Shown here piece after piece: positions 1 through 13,700 of a DNA stretch of 64,000 nucleotides. Position 1 is the first letter of the stretch. Each line of letters begins with the position of its first letter. Made by a program: the position numbers and the translations under genes. This stretch comes from Balanoglossus misakiensis. Its lineage: Eukaryota; Hemichordata. The stretch spans positions 7,936,001 through 8,000,000 of the forward strand of contig CM082579.2 in the NCBI GenBank assembly GCA_040954595.2, read 5' to 3'. Under the pieces are notes generated by a model, which saw only the letters and a program-made list of their open reading frames with translations, did not search any database and was not told where the DNA came from.

Positions 1-8
1 TGACGTCA
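1..8. promoter_or_regulatory. Consensus cAMP-response element palindrome TGACGTCA
   Basis: The first eight bases are the perfect CREB/ATF palindrome. A second TGACGT lies at 20-25. The nearest gene start is 1.5 kb downstream, so any target is uncertain and the match may be chance. Confidence 0.3.
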
Positions 9-412
9 CCGGCTTCCGCTGACGTACGAAAAAAAAGGCGGCACTAGTTCAAATATGGGCACAAGCGTCTGCAAGTGTACACCGGCTTCACTCATGCAAA
101 TATGAAATAAGTTAAATTTTAATAAAGTCAAAAGGACGGGAACAACCCAGTTTTTTGGGAGGTTTTCTTGACCGGGCCGAGCCGGGCTGACCTGACACAT
201 CACGTGTCTTCAATCTTATCACATTCATAGGCTGATAGCCCGCAGTCTGCTGTGGAGTACATATCAAGTGGGCCACTCTCTGCTCGCGTGCAAAAAACAC
301 TAACTCTAAATTAGGCCAGCTAATCCCCAAATCTTCTTTGTGTAGGAGAATTGTCCGTCGGTGTCTAACTGGCCGTTTACGGTCCGCTCGTGGCGCGCGC
401 GGCGGCCGACGG

Positions 413-460
413 AACGCCATACACCAGCGAAGGGAACGTGCGGTGTATGGCGTTTTTTTG
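413..460. other. Perfect 13-bp hairpin followed by a T run
   Basis: The arm AACGCCATACACC (413-425) is repeated as its exact reverse complement at 442-454, with a 16-base loop. The right arm runs into seven T residues. It could be a structured RNA end, a Pol III-type terminator or the remnant of a palindromic repeat; no RNA family was recognised. Confidence 0.5.
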
Positions 461-1547
461 AAGGTCGCCGAGGTCAGTTTCAGGCAAACAACAGAGTGAT
501 GTGTTCTCGCAAGGGCTCACATGGATTTCACTCTGTGTTACAATCACGACGGCATTTATTGTTAATTATTTTCCAAGCCGTGTACGTGCAGCCGTGCTGG
601 TTTCACTGCACCCAACACCCCCTCGGCTCGGTTTCCCTGTTTATTGCCCACCTTACGCTTCACATCAAAATAAACCCGAGACAGAACAAAATGCAGGTTA
701 CAATAAAAAATGTGAAATTGTGTCCCTGCAGAATATCTATCCTAGGAAAAGCGCGTTCGTCGTAATATTCGTTCAGGTCCTTGCTGTCCGACGTACACAA
801 GTTAATGTTCTGTGTAATTTCGAAAAGTCATTGTTCATGAAATCGCTTGTAGGCGTGAATCTGTTGTAATGCCATACGGTAACACTTTACAACTGAAGGG
901 GCGTCAGTCATTTTTTAGGAGGGGTACACTGTTGTCCGCAATCCGTAATACAACATAAAAGTCAATATATGAAGATTAAACAATGAGTGTTATCATTTTC
1001 AAATTCGTGCAGTTGTCGTTTTTTACCGATATTATCTTAAATACTTTATTATTGGGTTATCCGCCAAAGGACCTCCCTTAATATGAATGGTTTAGTCCGG
1101 TATAGGGTTTCTTCAATGGCTTGATTTGGAACATCACTGTTTATATTGTGTTCTCTGAAATAATTATTGCAAGCCTCCATAGCTTTTGCAGTCGGGTCGA
1201 CAGTTGACAGGCCTCGGCAAAATAAGCGCCGTTTTGGGCGACAGTTTACGCGACACTATAGGCGCGTGACGTCCGCGGAGGAAAAAGTTTTTGTTTGTTA
1301 ACAGCGGATGTTGGATGTAAATAGCGAGACAGAGAATGCGTGACCGGGTCGTCTAGTTTATGCATATTAAGCAACGCAGCGAGAAGTCATTGTGTGAACG
1401 GCTAGTCACTGGGACAGTGTAGTAGTACTAATCACAGCCGTTGACATCCCCCGTCGCACATTCCAGGCGATTTCGTCCGTCTCTCCCTCCCCAGTCGCGG
1501 GGCTTCGGCCGTCAAACGAAATCAACATAGTCGTACTCGGGGATAGT

Positions 1548-1856
1548 ATGGGGGATTACGTGTCCCCCAAACGTAGAGCGATCGTGGACCGTCTTCGAAA
1601 GCGGATCGAGTTATGCAGAAGACACCACAACATTTGCCAGGCTCGCTATGATCGCACTCAGTCCAGTCGGTTCGACCAAGAAGCCCACGAAACCTTCCTG
1701 CTCCACCAGCGGGTCTTGGACTCTCGGGCCAAGAAGCAAAACAAAGGACTGAAACAAGAAGGCGGGCAGCACAAGGGGAACTCGCGATGCGACGGCAGCA
1801 ACTCTGCTGGCACGGGAAACGAAGCCAACAATCACTTACGGAATCAACTGCTGACG
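1548..1856 (+). CDS. MAML: MAML coding exon 1: MamL-1 CSL/Notch-binding domain
   Basis: This exon encodes 103 codons, phase 0 at its end. It carries the basic helical MamL-1 domain (RIELCRRHH, then an LHQR motif and an RAKKQNK segment) that in the family lies along the Notch ankyrin-CSL groove. The open frame runs on past the donor into the intron, so the exon end was set by the GTAAGC site. Confidence 0.93.
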
Positions 1857-4800
1857 GTAAGCCCCACTATTATGCATATCTATTATTCTTCAAAGTGTTC
1901 TTTTATTGTCAAGCTGATCAGCCAGGTCCCCGGTCTGCTCGCTCCGCGCTAGCAGGGCTGCCCCCCCCCCCCCTCTCCGCTCCGAAGGCGACCGAAATCC
2001 GCGCAAAAGTTTGCTGCGGACGGCGAAAATTGTCTTAACCGTTGTGAAGCGATCGGAAATAGCTCGTAAGCTGTGTAGGCCGATCGGAGGAAGTGATCAA
2101 TGCATAGTCTATGTTGTGAAATCGGCGCTGCCATTAACAATTACAATAATGTCGCTACAGCTTTGTGCACGCCGCAGCCGCGGCTCACATTTCACAGGCC
2201 GGGCCCTTCCCCCCTGTCTGCCCCGATCAAACCGTTTTTTCGGAGGGGCCGTGACGCCGACACGGTCCCTACATAAAAAGCCACAAAACAACTCCGAGAG
2301 CTTCTCCAAATGATAATCTAATCAGAACACCGATAAACGTCCCCCCGTCCACTTCGCTATGCACGCACCGGTTACTATAATAGGAAGCCTTCTCCTCGTG
2401 TGGAGTGTATGGTCACGATTAATCACAAAAGTTCCCAACAGGAAGAGCGGTTGACATGTCAACAAGGAAAATTTATTTACGTGATGTTATTCCAGTGAAA
2501 AAGAGACCGTGAAAAAAATGAGGTGAAGGTAATTCCTAAATCGCCAGTACTAAAATTTATCGTCTGCTCAATACAAGATTTTTAATCCAGGTTTTTAAGT
2601 CACTTAAAAATAACAGCTCGCAGTGAGCTACATCTCGCTGACTAATTATTTGTTTCTATTTGAATAAACCGTAAGAATAATTAATAAATAAAATATGAAT
2701 AACAAAGCACAGAAACCGGAAGGCACATTTTCTCAGCTGATAGAAGTCTGGGTTTTCCTGAAAATGGGCCTCATGCGGTTTTAACTTGAGCATTACCGTC
2801 CAATAACTTAATTTAAGGAATTGCTGGAGGAAATTTGAATTGAATCTGGGAAGGAAAATTGTGAATAATATTGCCCATCGCGGAGAGTAATTCTGTGGAA
2901 ATAGGATTTCGTGGGAGTGTATATGTACAGAAAAAAAACGCAATCATTGGGGTGGCAGTCTGCAGTAGTTTATGAGGGCTCTTCAGAACAGTGAACAAGT
3001 TGATTGTCTGGGCACCCGTCAGACTGTCACTCCTCCAAGAGAGAGGGAATCTCTCCACTCATTCGGAGTATACATGTACCCCAGCAGCGAAATATGTGCT
3101 TCCCTGGCACTAGGAAATATTACTATTTTAATACGAGGCAGGTACGGGGGAGGGGATGATGTCTTGATCAATATCTGTACGGGGGTGGTGTACGTTTCAG
3201 TTGCATCGTGCCAGCGAATGTAGTAACCTTGGACATGCTGAAATCAGGTCACCCCCCCCCCATTGAAACAGTTTCCAAACCCACCGCACATGCTGTTGGC
3301 ACCTTTATTCTTTTCAAACGACACTGAAGTCATCTTGACAGCAGAAGTGCTTTAATTAAACCACCCCCTTCTTCATTTTCAACACGGTGCCCGAGACAAA
3401 AAAAGAGAAAGATTTTTGAGTAAGTGGTAACCATAGCGACCTCTTTGTGGAAAGTATTCAAAGTATGCGAAAATTACAGCCTTTGGTCTTGTCGGCGTCT
3501 GATGGGAGTTGTCTATTTGAGTTATGATGCTGCCACGACCTGCAGCCACGACTATCTCCCTGTGATGTGGCGGTCGGTCGGGCCAGCGCAAAGGGGCCAG
3601 CACTTGATCTGAGGCTGCCGCACTGTACAGGTCATTGTTTATTTGGCCCCAGGCTATGCGCAGGATATGGATGGATGGCCGGTGCAGTCACTTAGCTGGT
3701 CGACTCCGCCGTTCCGACCGCTGCCACATCTAATAGTCATGTCACACTTCCACAAACCACTATTCCTCAGTTTATTCAAAACGCATTGTTTGCTGGCTAC
3801 CATATACACGTACAGACAAAAAAAAACAACCAACCACACTTATTAGATACAAATGTACCTATTTTTAGATCGCGGGCTTTGCTTTTGAGTGAATGCAAAG
3901 TCATAACGTACATTTCATTAATAATTCACGGAGACACAATCTTGGCTGGACCGCTGGTTAGCAGAATTCAGATTAAAATTCACCCAACCCACAAGCGCAC
4001 ACAAACACATAAATATCCAGGTTGTCATGTGAAAGTCTTGACTTTAATTAATAGAAAACTGACTTAAGGAAAACCTCTGATAAGGAAACTGGCGATATTG
4101 TCATGGAAACCACAGAATGTCATTTGATTCTCATTGTACAACTTGTGTAGTACCTTGCCAAGAGCAGTTTGAGGTCAGGGGTCAAAGGTCAGATGTATAA
4201 TTTAACTGTAATTCACTGCACCGCATTTGGCAATAAATGAAGCGAGTTGAAAGGTAGCTTTATTTTAGAGTCCTTGAGAGGGCAGGCCAGCTAATATGCT
4301 TATGGTATTTCGTCATGTTTAGGTTTTGTGTTTTATGTGCTTTTTCAGAATGCATGATTCCCAAAGCAAAAAATATTTGCCTCATAATGCACAGATGTCA
4401 TGTTTGTTTAATGTGCATAATTGCTGATGACATATGACTGCATGGACTTTTGTATGTTGTAGAAATGCATATCACATTAAAGTGTCCACTTATTGTTCCA
4501 TGCTGCAGGCACCACTGAACTAAAGTGTTGAAGCAGAATATTTTGTTAATTATACAAATGAAATTCCGACAATTAAGACTGAAGGTGATCAAAATACTGA
4601 CAAATGCAGAAGAATACCATTTGTATATAAAATATTGACATACATTTATACAGAAAGATAATATTTACAGAAATATTGATATATACTAATCCAGATGAAA
4701 TACTATTTGTAGAGAAAAATACATATTACAAATGAAAATGCTATTTACAGATGAAACTCCGACTTGGAATTCTAAAATACAATACAACTTTTTAATGTCA

Positions 4801-7716
4801 AAGAAATGCAGAAGTGAGTAAACATTGTAAATTTACAAAAAAATTGGCATGACAAAAAATAAAAGTTTTGAGATCTTGAGATTGGGAGATGTGACAATGA
4901 CAATGGAGGAACTGATCCCTGCCATATTAATATTTGATGCAATCAAAAAACATGCAACATGGTTTTAGAAAACGCACCAATAAAAAAAATATGTTGTACT
5001 TACCTACCCCAACCTGTTTTTGTGAAGCATCATGTTATGAAAACCTGCATGATTTCTTTCTTGGGCTGTGTGTGGATTGTGCATGTGATTTGGAAGTGCT
5101 GGTACCTCTCTTGTTGATGAGAACAGCGTGAGGAAAACTCACGTTGGTAATCGCAACTTTGCAGTACATGCACTTGTTTTGATAAAATTGGAATGATTTT
5201 TCCGTGTGTCTGCGGAGAGTAGAAAACAGCATGACGACTGCATGTTATAGACTCTCCACGTACGTCTTTTTTTATTTCAAACCAAGAACCACTTGTGACT
5301 TCATCATGTTAAGGTGTGAAAGCGCCAGTGGTGCTCTACATTCACACATCTGGTTGGCGATATGTCAAGTACCCTGACCAGGCTCTGGTGACCTTTGACC
5401 CCCAGTGCCAGACACTCAAATCAGTGCCGCAGTACAAGTATAAATCTGCCCCCCTCAGTACTATCAAAGCTAAGCGTGTTCTTTTGCAGACCGCTGTTCC
5501 TCCGACCGCCCTCCCTCCCTCTTTCCCCCCCAAGTGCCACGCAAAGCTTTCACCCAAAACTGAAACTTAATAATCGCGAAAGTTTTACATTCCACAAATG
5601 CACAGAAACCAGGTCGTAAATTTTTGTTCGCGTTGTCGATTCTCTAAATCTGTCTAGGATTATAGACACGGCTACCGACACAAAGTAAACAGGATGGAAA
5701 AGTTATAATTGCTGTGCTATATAAAGCACAATTTCATCAAAGCACAATTTCATGGTTATGTTTATTTCCTCCCCCCCTCCCCCCATACAGGATTTGACGT
5801 AACAAGGGGGGGGGGAAACAAAAGCAGAAGTCAAAACAATCGGAAAATACAGGAAGTGTTCGGCCTGTCAGTTCCTGTCTCCCTGCGTCGGTTCACCCGA
5901 TTCTGACTCCACACCCAGGATACTCACTTGCAATTAATCACAATGGGGACAGGACTTTTGTGACTTGAGATCTCCGCAGTGGTATTCCATGAATGCTCTC
6001 CGGTGCTTTGCCACCCGGAATCTTTTCTTCTTCCCCCTGGAGAACTCTGGAACGGATCCATCCAGAGATCCTGTTGACCAAAATATCAAATAAACACTCA
6101 TTTTTTCTTCCTTATTGACAAATTCAAATTTGACAAATTTGCACACTGTATTATAAGATACTTGGGATGTGAAAATTTGTAGGTCAGTGTCAATATAACC
6201 ATGTGTACCCCCCCCCCCCCCAAAAGCACACATAATAATTCTTATTGCTATTCCTAAAAGCCATTGTATCCCCCAACATCTTTGTCTTTGTTGAATAATA
6301 ACAAGAGTTATTTGACCATTGAAATCATTGTGAATATCACTTCTGACGTGCGAGTATCATCAACACACAAATATTACCTTAATTGTACTTAATTGTTTTA
6401 GCCTGAATCAGTGGTTGCATCATATTAAAATTGCGTTTTCTTTGATGTTTTGTATTGTGTGTATCGGCAGCTGTTGTCGCAGAAATGGCCGATTGCCGTG
6501 GCTATGCAAATTTCTCCCGTCGCTGCTTTCTGGTATATCACACGTCGCATACATAACAGCACTTCAGAAGTGAGCTTACTACACTCACTTATACAGCAGT
6601 GTGACTGAGCTGAATCAAAGTGACTGTGCAGTCAGTTGCCAGTCGCAAGTCTGTCAATCACAACTACTCCAGTGCTACTCTGACATGATATACAGTACAG
6701 GCACATGTAGTGTGAGTGTACAGGTAAAATAAATCTAGGACCTGGACGTGGGTTAGATTTGCTCTATGTCCACATTTATACATTTGATGTTAGCACGTCT
6801 AAACAGCGCAATGAACAGTGTCTTCTCCGCGTCAAAATTAACCGAGAAAGCTCCAAATTGCAGGGATATCGAAAATACAACCTTATAGTGTCTTGAAACC
6901 TTGCCTCGGATATAGTGCAGCTGTCTTTAACACTTGCTTAAGTTTTCCGTCAAGAAGTTACTTATTTTATGCTAATTCCTAGGTACACAGCTACACTCAC
7001 ATCATTTTATTGTGCAAATGACTTACAGCTGAGATTTTTAAAAAGTACATTGTAGTATACGGAGTCAGTCATCACTGTTTGTGCATTCCCGTTCGTCTGT
7101 TGAATTGATAAGGCATATTATCAGAAGCATAATTTGATAAACCTGGTTTAGTGGCCGTGTTACCAAATATCCTTCAAATTGAACAACATTTTCTTGTATT
7201 ACATTGTAATTTATCGCACTATCAGCACAGTCTGCATTCCAAACGCCCACAAGGAAGTTACTGTGCAAGACAGTACTAATGTGTCAACGAACAGTGTCTG
7301 TAATTTTTTTTGGCAATTTTTCGCAGTACGTTTAGACTGTATATATCACCAGTTCCGTGTTTTACTAGGTGCGTTCCTGCTCTGGAGTTTGCCCAGGCAA
7401 TTCACTGTTTGGGTAAATTCATTGGTTAATTATACAGCAATGTTGTTGTTGACAGCTTAATTTGTTTATCTAAACGTTGATTAAATATTCATTAGCAACT
7501 CCATAGCACCCAACAACAGCAGTGATTAGGCCCAGCTATTATGGGCAGTTTAGACATGTTTCAGTGATTAGAACAGAAAAATGCAGTTTCTGCACGGAAC
7601 AAAACCCTGTAATATTATACAATGATATTTTTAAAAGGTATATCAATTGTGATTCCATCTCATTTGTAAAGAGACTCTCTGTCACACACCCACAGACATG
7701 CACACGTACATACACA

Positions 7717-7748
<32 letters not shown>

Positions 7749-10700
7749 TACCAGTGTATCACCATTCCCCAGTCCCAACCATTGACATCCCCACGGTAGA
7801 CTAAAATCGACTTTAATACACCACATAGCTGTTATTAAAATGGCAGTATCCACCAAACAAAGGGAGACAAAAAAAAAATGCTGAAGGAATTATTAGCTGC
7901 AGAGCGAAAATATAACATGAAGACATTTTGTGGATATGTTAAAGGGATATAAATCGTTAGGCAGTTGTTAGAGAGTGATTGATGTGTTGATTTGCTGTGG
8001 CAATCTGCCCTGAATTTCAATTGTGCGTTGAAGGCCATCAGTGTCGGAAAGCCCTCACACACATCAATATTCCATTATTCTGTTTTTTCCCACAAACCAC
8101 AGCACCAAGGATTTGCTCCCCAAGGACACGACTACATCAAGCTGTATCCAAAATTATATTGGAATGTCGCGACGATGGCAAAATTTTAAATAGGGGTATT
8201 TTTGTCAGGAGTCTGTACGTTCTGATCTGATTTGTACACTTTTGAACTCGATGACTTTCGTGTTTTGAACTGGATGGCAGAAAGCTTTAAGTGGGCGTCG
8301 AAAATTCAAGATCAAAAGTATAATAATAGTTGTCCTTGCAATTGGATGCCTGCTTGTTCATGCATGCATCATTTTTTTCAAAATATTAATTTTATTTCAC
8401 TGCAGACCTTGCTTTTGGCCCTGTACTCGCAGCGGCCCCATGAGAAACTGTGTTTTAATTGTGAAGCTGTTTGTCACAATAGTAATTAAGCCATCAAAAG
8501 GATCATGATGACATCTCAATACACCCAATCTGTTTTGTTTTAACACTCGTGAAGTGTACACTCTGTTTTGCTGAGATGCATAATCTGAAAATAAATCGAC
8601 ATTTCGCGACACAAACACCTATTAACTCTTGTTTTTCGAGAAAATGTTTTCTTCTCTTTGAGCCGTAACCAAAATAACTTTGTTTTGTTGTGCCAATTAC
8701 ACACTTCTAGAACCACTTTAATCAAGTCAACGCGTAGACCAACCGAGAGCAGACAGTAACTGTGGGTGTAGTATGTCTCAAGGACAATTGTCACTTCCTC
8801 ACACCGCTATTGCCAAGTCATCGTACATGTGTCTTTTTCACAAGACACTGGCCACCCTTCACTAGAAGTACCACCATACCATTAGCCTCTGAGCCTCGTC
8901 TCAGTTCAGACTGTGGGACACTTTCCACCGCTTCTGATAAATAACAGGGCTGTCCAAGAAATTGTCTCGCGGTAATTGCGTAAGGTTGTTGTACACTTGC
9001 GCTGTCCGAGTGCGTAATTGCCGAATTATGCAAATTAAGTGACAGTGCCGGACGACAACAGTGCCACAGGACTCCCCGGCTCAGCTAAACCAGATTTTGA
9101 ATGCCTTTGACAATGGCATTATTACGTTTACGACTTGAATTGAACGGCGCAACGTTATTCACAGTGCAGTACTTAACACTTGTTTTTGTTGGCCGAAAAC
9201 ACTGCTGCGGAGGCTTCCAAGGGTGAAACATTTGCTTTAAAAAAAGTGTTGTCTTTTCAAAATGCCCAGTGGATATTTTTGTCTATAGTAATCTTCAGAC
9301 GGGGATGTATCTCATTGATTGAAAAACTTGCCTGTGTTTGACACCTGCCTTTGAAAATGTTTATCGAATGGTGGTTATTGATACAAAACATTGCCTTTTT
9401 GTGCTTTTCATTGATGTAAACATTGCATTTATTGGCACTTACTGACGGAAAATATATCGCACTTGTTTGTAATCGATGACATGCTATGCCAGTGTTGACC
9501 GTCAAGGCCATGTCAATATTACCAAAAAAAAGTAGAACTGGAGATGGGTACAAGTATGTCTGTAGTGGAAACTTGTCAATATTCATACATGTACATGTAC
9601 CTGTCCCGGTCTCCTTCGCTTTAGGACACTGCAATGCACGACACTACAAGTACAAGACCTTCAAAATAAAAAAAGAAACACTACTATAAAACACCTCCAA
9701 AAATACCACAACTCAGCAAATTATACCAGCATCATTTTTTATGTCCACCTTTTTTTAACAGACCGTATTGTTTCATGTTCTTTTGATGGCACAGCCAAGT
9801 CATCTCACACAGGTCGATGACATATGACAATTCGCCATTCTCCGTTTCGAACCCATGGCCAACATTGGTGCTACTGCTTCATTTCAATTTTAAAGATGAA
9901 GGCTCAGCACCACTCCACGTATGGATCCCTCAGATTAACACATTCGTTCGGTACCAGTCAGTATTTGAAATGCACCCTCCACCTTCGAGCCACTCCCCCG
10001 GACCGTTGCATATTCCACTCAGAAGGTACATGTATTGCATAGTTGTCCCACACAATAGGGTATTGCTAATACCCACAATGGGCAGACTTAGACTTCCCAC
10101 TGACTGTTACCACACTGGGACATTATTGCACAATTAATTGTCACATAACTGTAACGCTACTAATCATGGTTAAATATCATGCTAGTTGCTAATGGTTGTT
10201 GACACCCATGCAGTTGCTACCTGTATGGCAATTAACCCTTTCACCACCATGGTTCAGTCCAAACCCATTGTTTTCTATGGTAATGTTGGACCTCTGAAGC
10301 GGGAACTGGGGTGTATTTCTTATCTATGCAATGTGTATGGTATGCTTCAGTGTAAAATAAAGATTGCAGACACTGTTGGATTTGATCTGATCATTAGCCT
10401 TCATCACAACTAATTCTTCGATCATTTGATAATGCTGGAAGTTTGAATTAGGCCATGCTGATAAAATGTTATGTTTCTCTCCCCTCCAAATTTATTTAAA
10501 AGCACTGGTGAGATTTACTGTACATGTTTAATGTCAAAGAAAATTGGAAATGATATGAAAAGTAATGATGCATTGCAAAGCTTAAAGCACAGTGAAATTC
10601 TTTGGGGGTTTTCGACCCTGCGGTATTGCCAATGAAGCCACTGTTCTCTCCAGGAATTTTTGAACAGTATTGAGTTATTTGCATAACAGTGCATTTAACT

Positions 10701-13700
10701 GTCATTATAATGGGTTTCTGTTCATGTTGTTTTCTCCGAAATGTTTTTAAGGGTAGTGGCACATACATGTACTCTTCAATTGCCCAGGGGGAAATCACTG
10801 TCAAAATTCTAAAAAAAAAAAATAGTTGACTTGTAGTGTTTCCAAAAAAAATATTTGGGATGTGGACGTGAAACACTGGAATTTAATTACCTAGGTCTAG
10901 TGGTAGGAAGCTTGACTCTCACCCAGAACAACTTTATCTGATGCCTTGTTAAATGCTGATCCAGTTAACCTCACTTTCTGAGAAACTGAAGCTATACATG
11001 TGTGTTGGCCAAATGAATGTCAGATGTCATTTGGTTTTAATTTAATAATTATTAAAGAAAAAAAAACGAAACCCACAGCTTGAAATGGTCATATGATTTG
11101 AACTGAATCATGCATATGCTGACTTGACAAGCAATTATTACTTTTTTTTTTCACTTCCCAGTGTGTGTCATATCAAATTATTACTCTTCACGTTAATTAG
11201 AATAAAACAGTGTTGCCATGGCGACTCCGTTTCCATTATGTGGCTGCCATCACTCATGGTTATCATTGGTCTATTATTTCTGTTTCATCACTGGATGGAA
11301 AGAGCAGGTTCTAATTTATTAGGCTCGCTGAAGGGGATAGGGCAAGGGGCCACAGATAGGATTCCAGGTGGTAAAATTGTAACAGTTTCATGGCATGTGA
11401 AATGTTGTTTATTTAGTAGTGTGTGTAAGCAGTGAGTGTTTAGTCGGTTGTTTTTGTTTTCTGTTAACCCTTTCACCACCATGGTTTGGTCCAAATCCAC
11501 AATGTTTTCTATGCTAAAGTTGGACCTCTACACAGGAAAACAGGGGTGAAAGCGTTAATTTTCAAAAGTTGAGTGACACACAGATGGAAAACTGCAATTT
11601 TGTAGAATAGGTTGCACTCCTCAGACCTGTAGATACGTCAAAAATATGCCACTCTACTGACCTCCATTTTTGTTTTTAAATACTTGTAAAAATCAATAAA
11701 AAGACACGCCATTTCATATTGATGTTTCACAAAAACATCACAGTCATAACAAAACCTTTGTATCATATCACATACTGATCTTGGCGTTATCCTTTTTTTT
11801 TGTAACCAAGTGGGTTTATTGTTTTTGCAGAGTTAATCTCTAAAATCCTCCTTTTTTTGACATGTCTGCAACCTGACATAGTACATGAGAATTCACCCAT
11901 AATAAAGTTCCCATCGATGGCGAATCCTATTTGAGATTTAGTCAAATAGAGTTTGACACGTAGTCCGACGGGTTTGAATTCCTGTGCAGTACCCACCCAC
12001 CCCCTAGTCAAATTAAATCATCTTGTGGTTACCCTGTGTCCATGGAAACAAGATCCACCTCAGTGGTGCATGAAGAGAATAGGTGGCCAAGCATACGAGG
12101 CACTACTGAAGGGAGAAAGTTGCTAGCTGTTGACACCATGTTGTATATTTTTTTGTTTCGCTTCCAATTTATGTTCTGTCCACCGATTCCCTGGTTGTTA
12201 CAGATACATACATTACAGCTCGTGTCCTACCACAGGGGTCATGAAATGTAAACAGTTCCTTGGAAGTATTTAGGTGTCATGTCTGACACAATTGTGCGAG
12301 ATCAGTTCCTGCAGTCAACAGTTCAACGTGTACACATGAAGTAGTGTATCTTGTTCCTCCTCTTACAAAAATAACCAATATAATGTCAAAGATAATGACT
12401 GTGTTCCTTTAATACAAACCAATATAATGTCAAAGGTAGTGACTGTGTCCCTTTAATACAAACCAATATAATGTCAAAGGTAGTGACTGTGTCCCTTTAA
12501 TACAAACCAATATAATGTCAAAGGTTGTGACTGTGTTCCTTTAATACAAACTCGATCCTCGTAGGCCGGTTGATGGATGTGGAAAAATTGTCAACGTAAT
12601 CGAAAAATGATTGCCAAATCAGAGATTAAAATCAAACGATGCAAATATGATTATCGCTGTAATCTAAGAATCAGGGCAAGTTGTGATTTGAAATGTGACA
12701 GAGGCAATTAGATTATTGCAGTCCTGTAAAAATGTTTTTTTTTAAAGAAAAAGTAAAATGAGAAATGCACAGTTTTATAAAATGTAAAATGCTGGGTGAG
12801 CACCAGGGAATTGCACAGAATTCAAAGCAGTTTGGACTTTAGACCGAAGAGGTAATTGTTAGAAACCAAAAGAATGACAAATATTTAATATATCACAGAC
12901 GTTAAATAAAAACATTTTTTTTTCTTCGTAAATTGTAACATGTATTAGGGGAGTTTAGTATTCTTAGGGGGGGTTTTGTCTGTTACTCTGACATCATACG
13001 GGCTTTGTTATGTTAATTTGTTCATATGAACTTAACTGTGTGCCATGATCAGTTTATATTGCTGACGGCTACCAATTAAATTACCTGCGCAAAATATGTT
13101 GATACCGGGAAACACGACCTGAATTATGGATCACGCCAGCAAATCACGGCCTCACCTTGTCCTCAGAGTCGATCAGTTTAAATCTGTCCGACAACCCGAC
13201 TGTTTTTGTTTGAAATGCGAGTGGGAATTCCATAGCTGTGTGGATATTTTGCAACTCGACAAACACGCCACCCCTAACATCAATAAACCTGCTCAAATAC
13301 TGTGTGCCATGCAGCCATGCCTTGGCTAAACAGTCACCAAGGTAGATTTTTTTCTCTCCGTTTCGCCAAAGAATAATTGACACCGTGTCATCGATGGTTT
13401 AGCTTTGACGGGGAAATTTAAACAAACCGGTTCTGAATGAGCGCGTTGTAAGTCAGATACAGTATAGGATTACTCGTATTGTTCACCAGGTTTTGCATCG
13501 TTCATAGGTTTTAAAAACCCTAATGCACGGGTGAACGAATGAAGTGGTTGCTGGCCTTTTTTTGACAGAACTGGTCGATTCCACTTTTCAGGGCTAAATA
13601 ATGGCAGACTTTTACGTTCAGATTAAAGTCTTTGTTTGTGGGCAGTGAGAGTTATTTTTTGATGAAGTAATAAAGGCCGCCCACACTGACTAGCAGTTGT

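Larger units (their letters stand above)
1..1547. other. Upstream region of the mastermind gene
   Basis: No recognisable coding exon is seen in this stretch. Short open frames at 361-869 match nothing I know and lack domain features. The stretch holds a CRE-type palindrome at 1-8, a perfect hairpin at 413-454, a GC-rich patch near 380-420 and another CRE-like half (TGACGTC, 1267-1273). The last 250 bases before the start codon are CpG-rich and probably include the promoter and 5' UTR of the mastermind gene; the transcription start cannot be fixed from sequence alone. Confidence 0.5.

Noticed and set aside
361-869. Overlapping + strand open frames of 122-134 codons near the left end
   Set aside because: No domain, membrane pattern or homologue recognised; composition is like the flanking non-coding DNA.
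10885-10925. tRNA-like A-box sequence (GGTCTAGTGGTAGGAAGC)
   Set aside because: No B box or cloverleaf could be found downstream; at best a decayed SINE head.
12373-12549. Possible CRISPR-like array
   Set aside because: Repeats abut with no unique spacers, and the DNA is clearly eukaryotic; it is a minisatellite.
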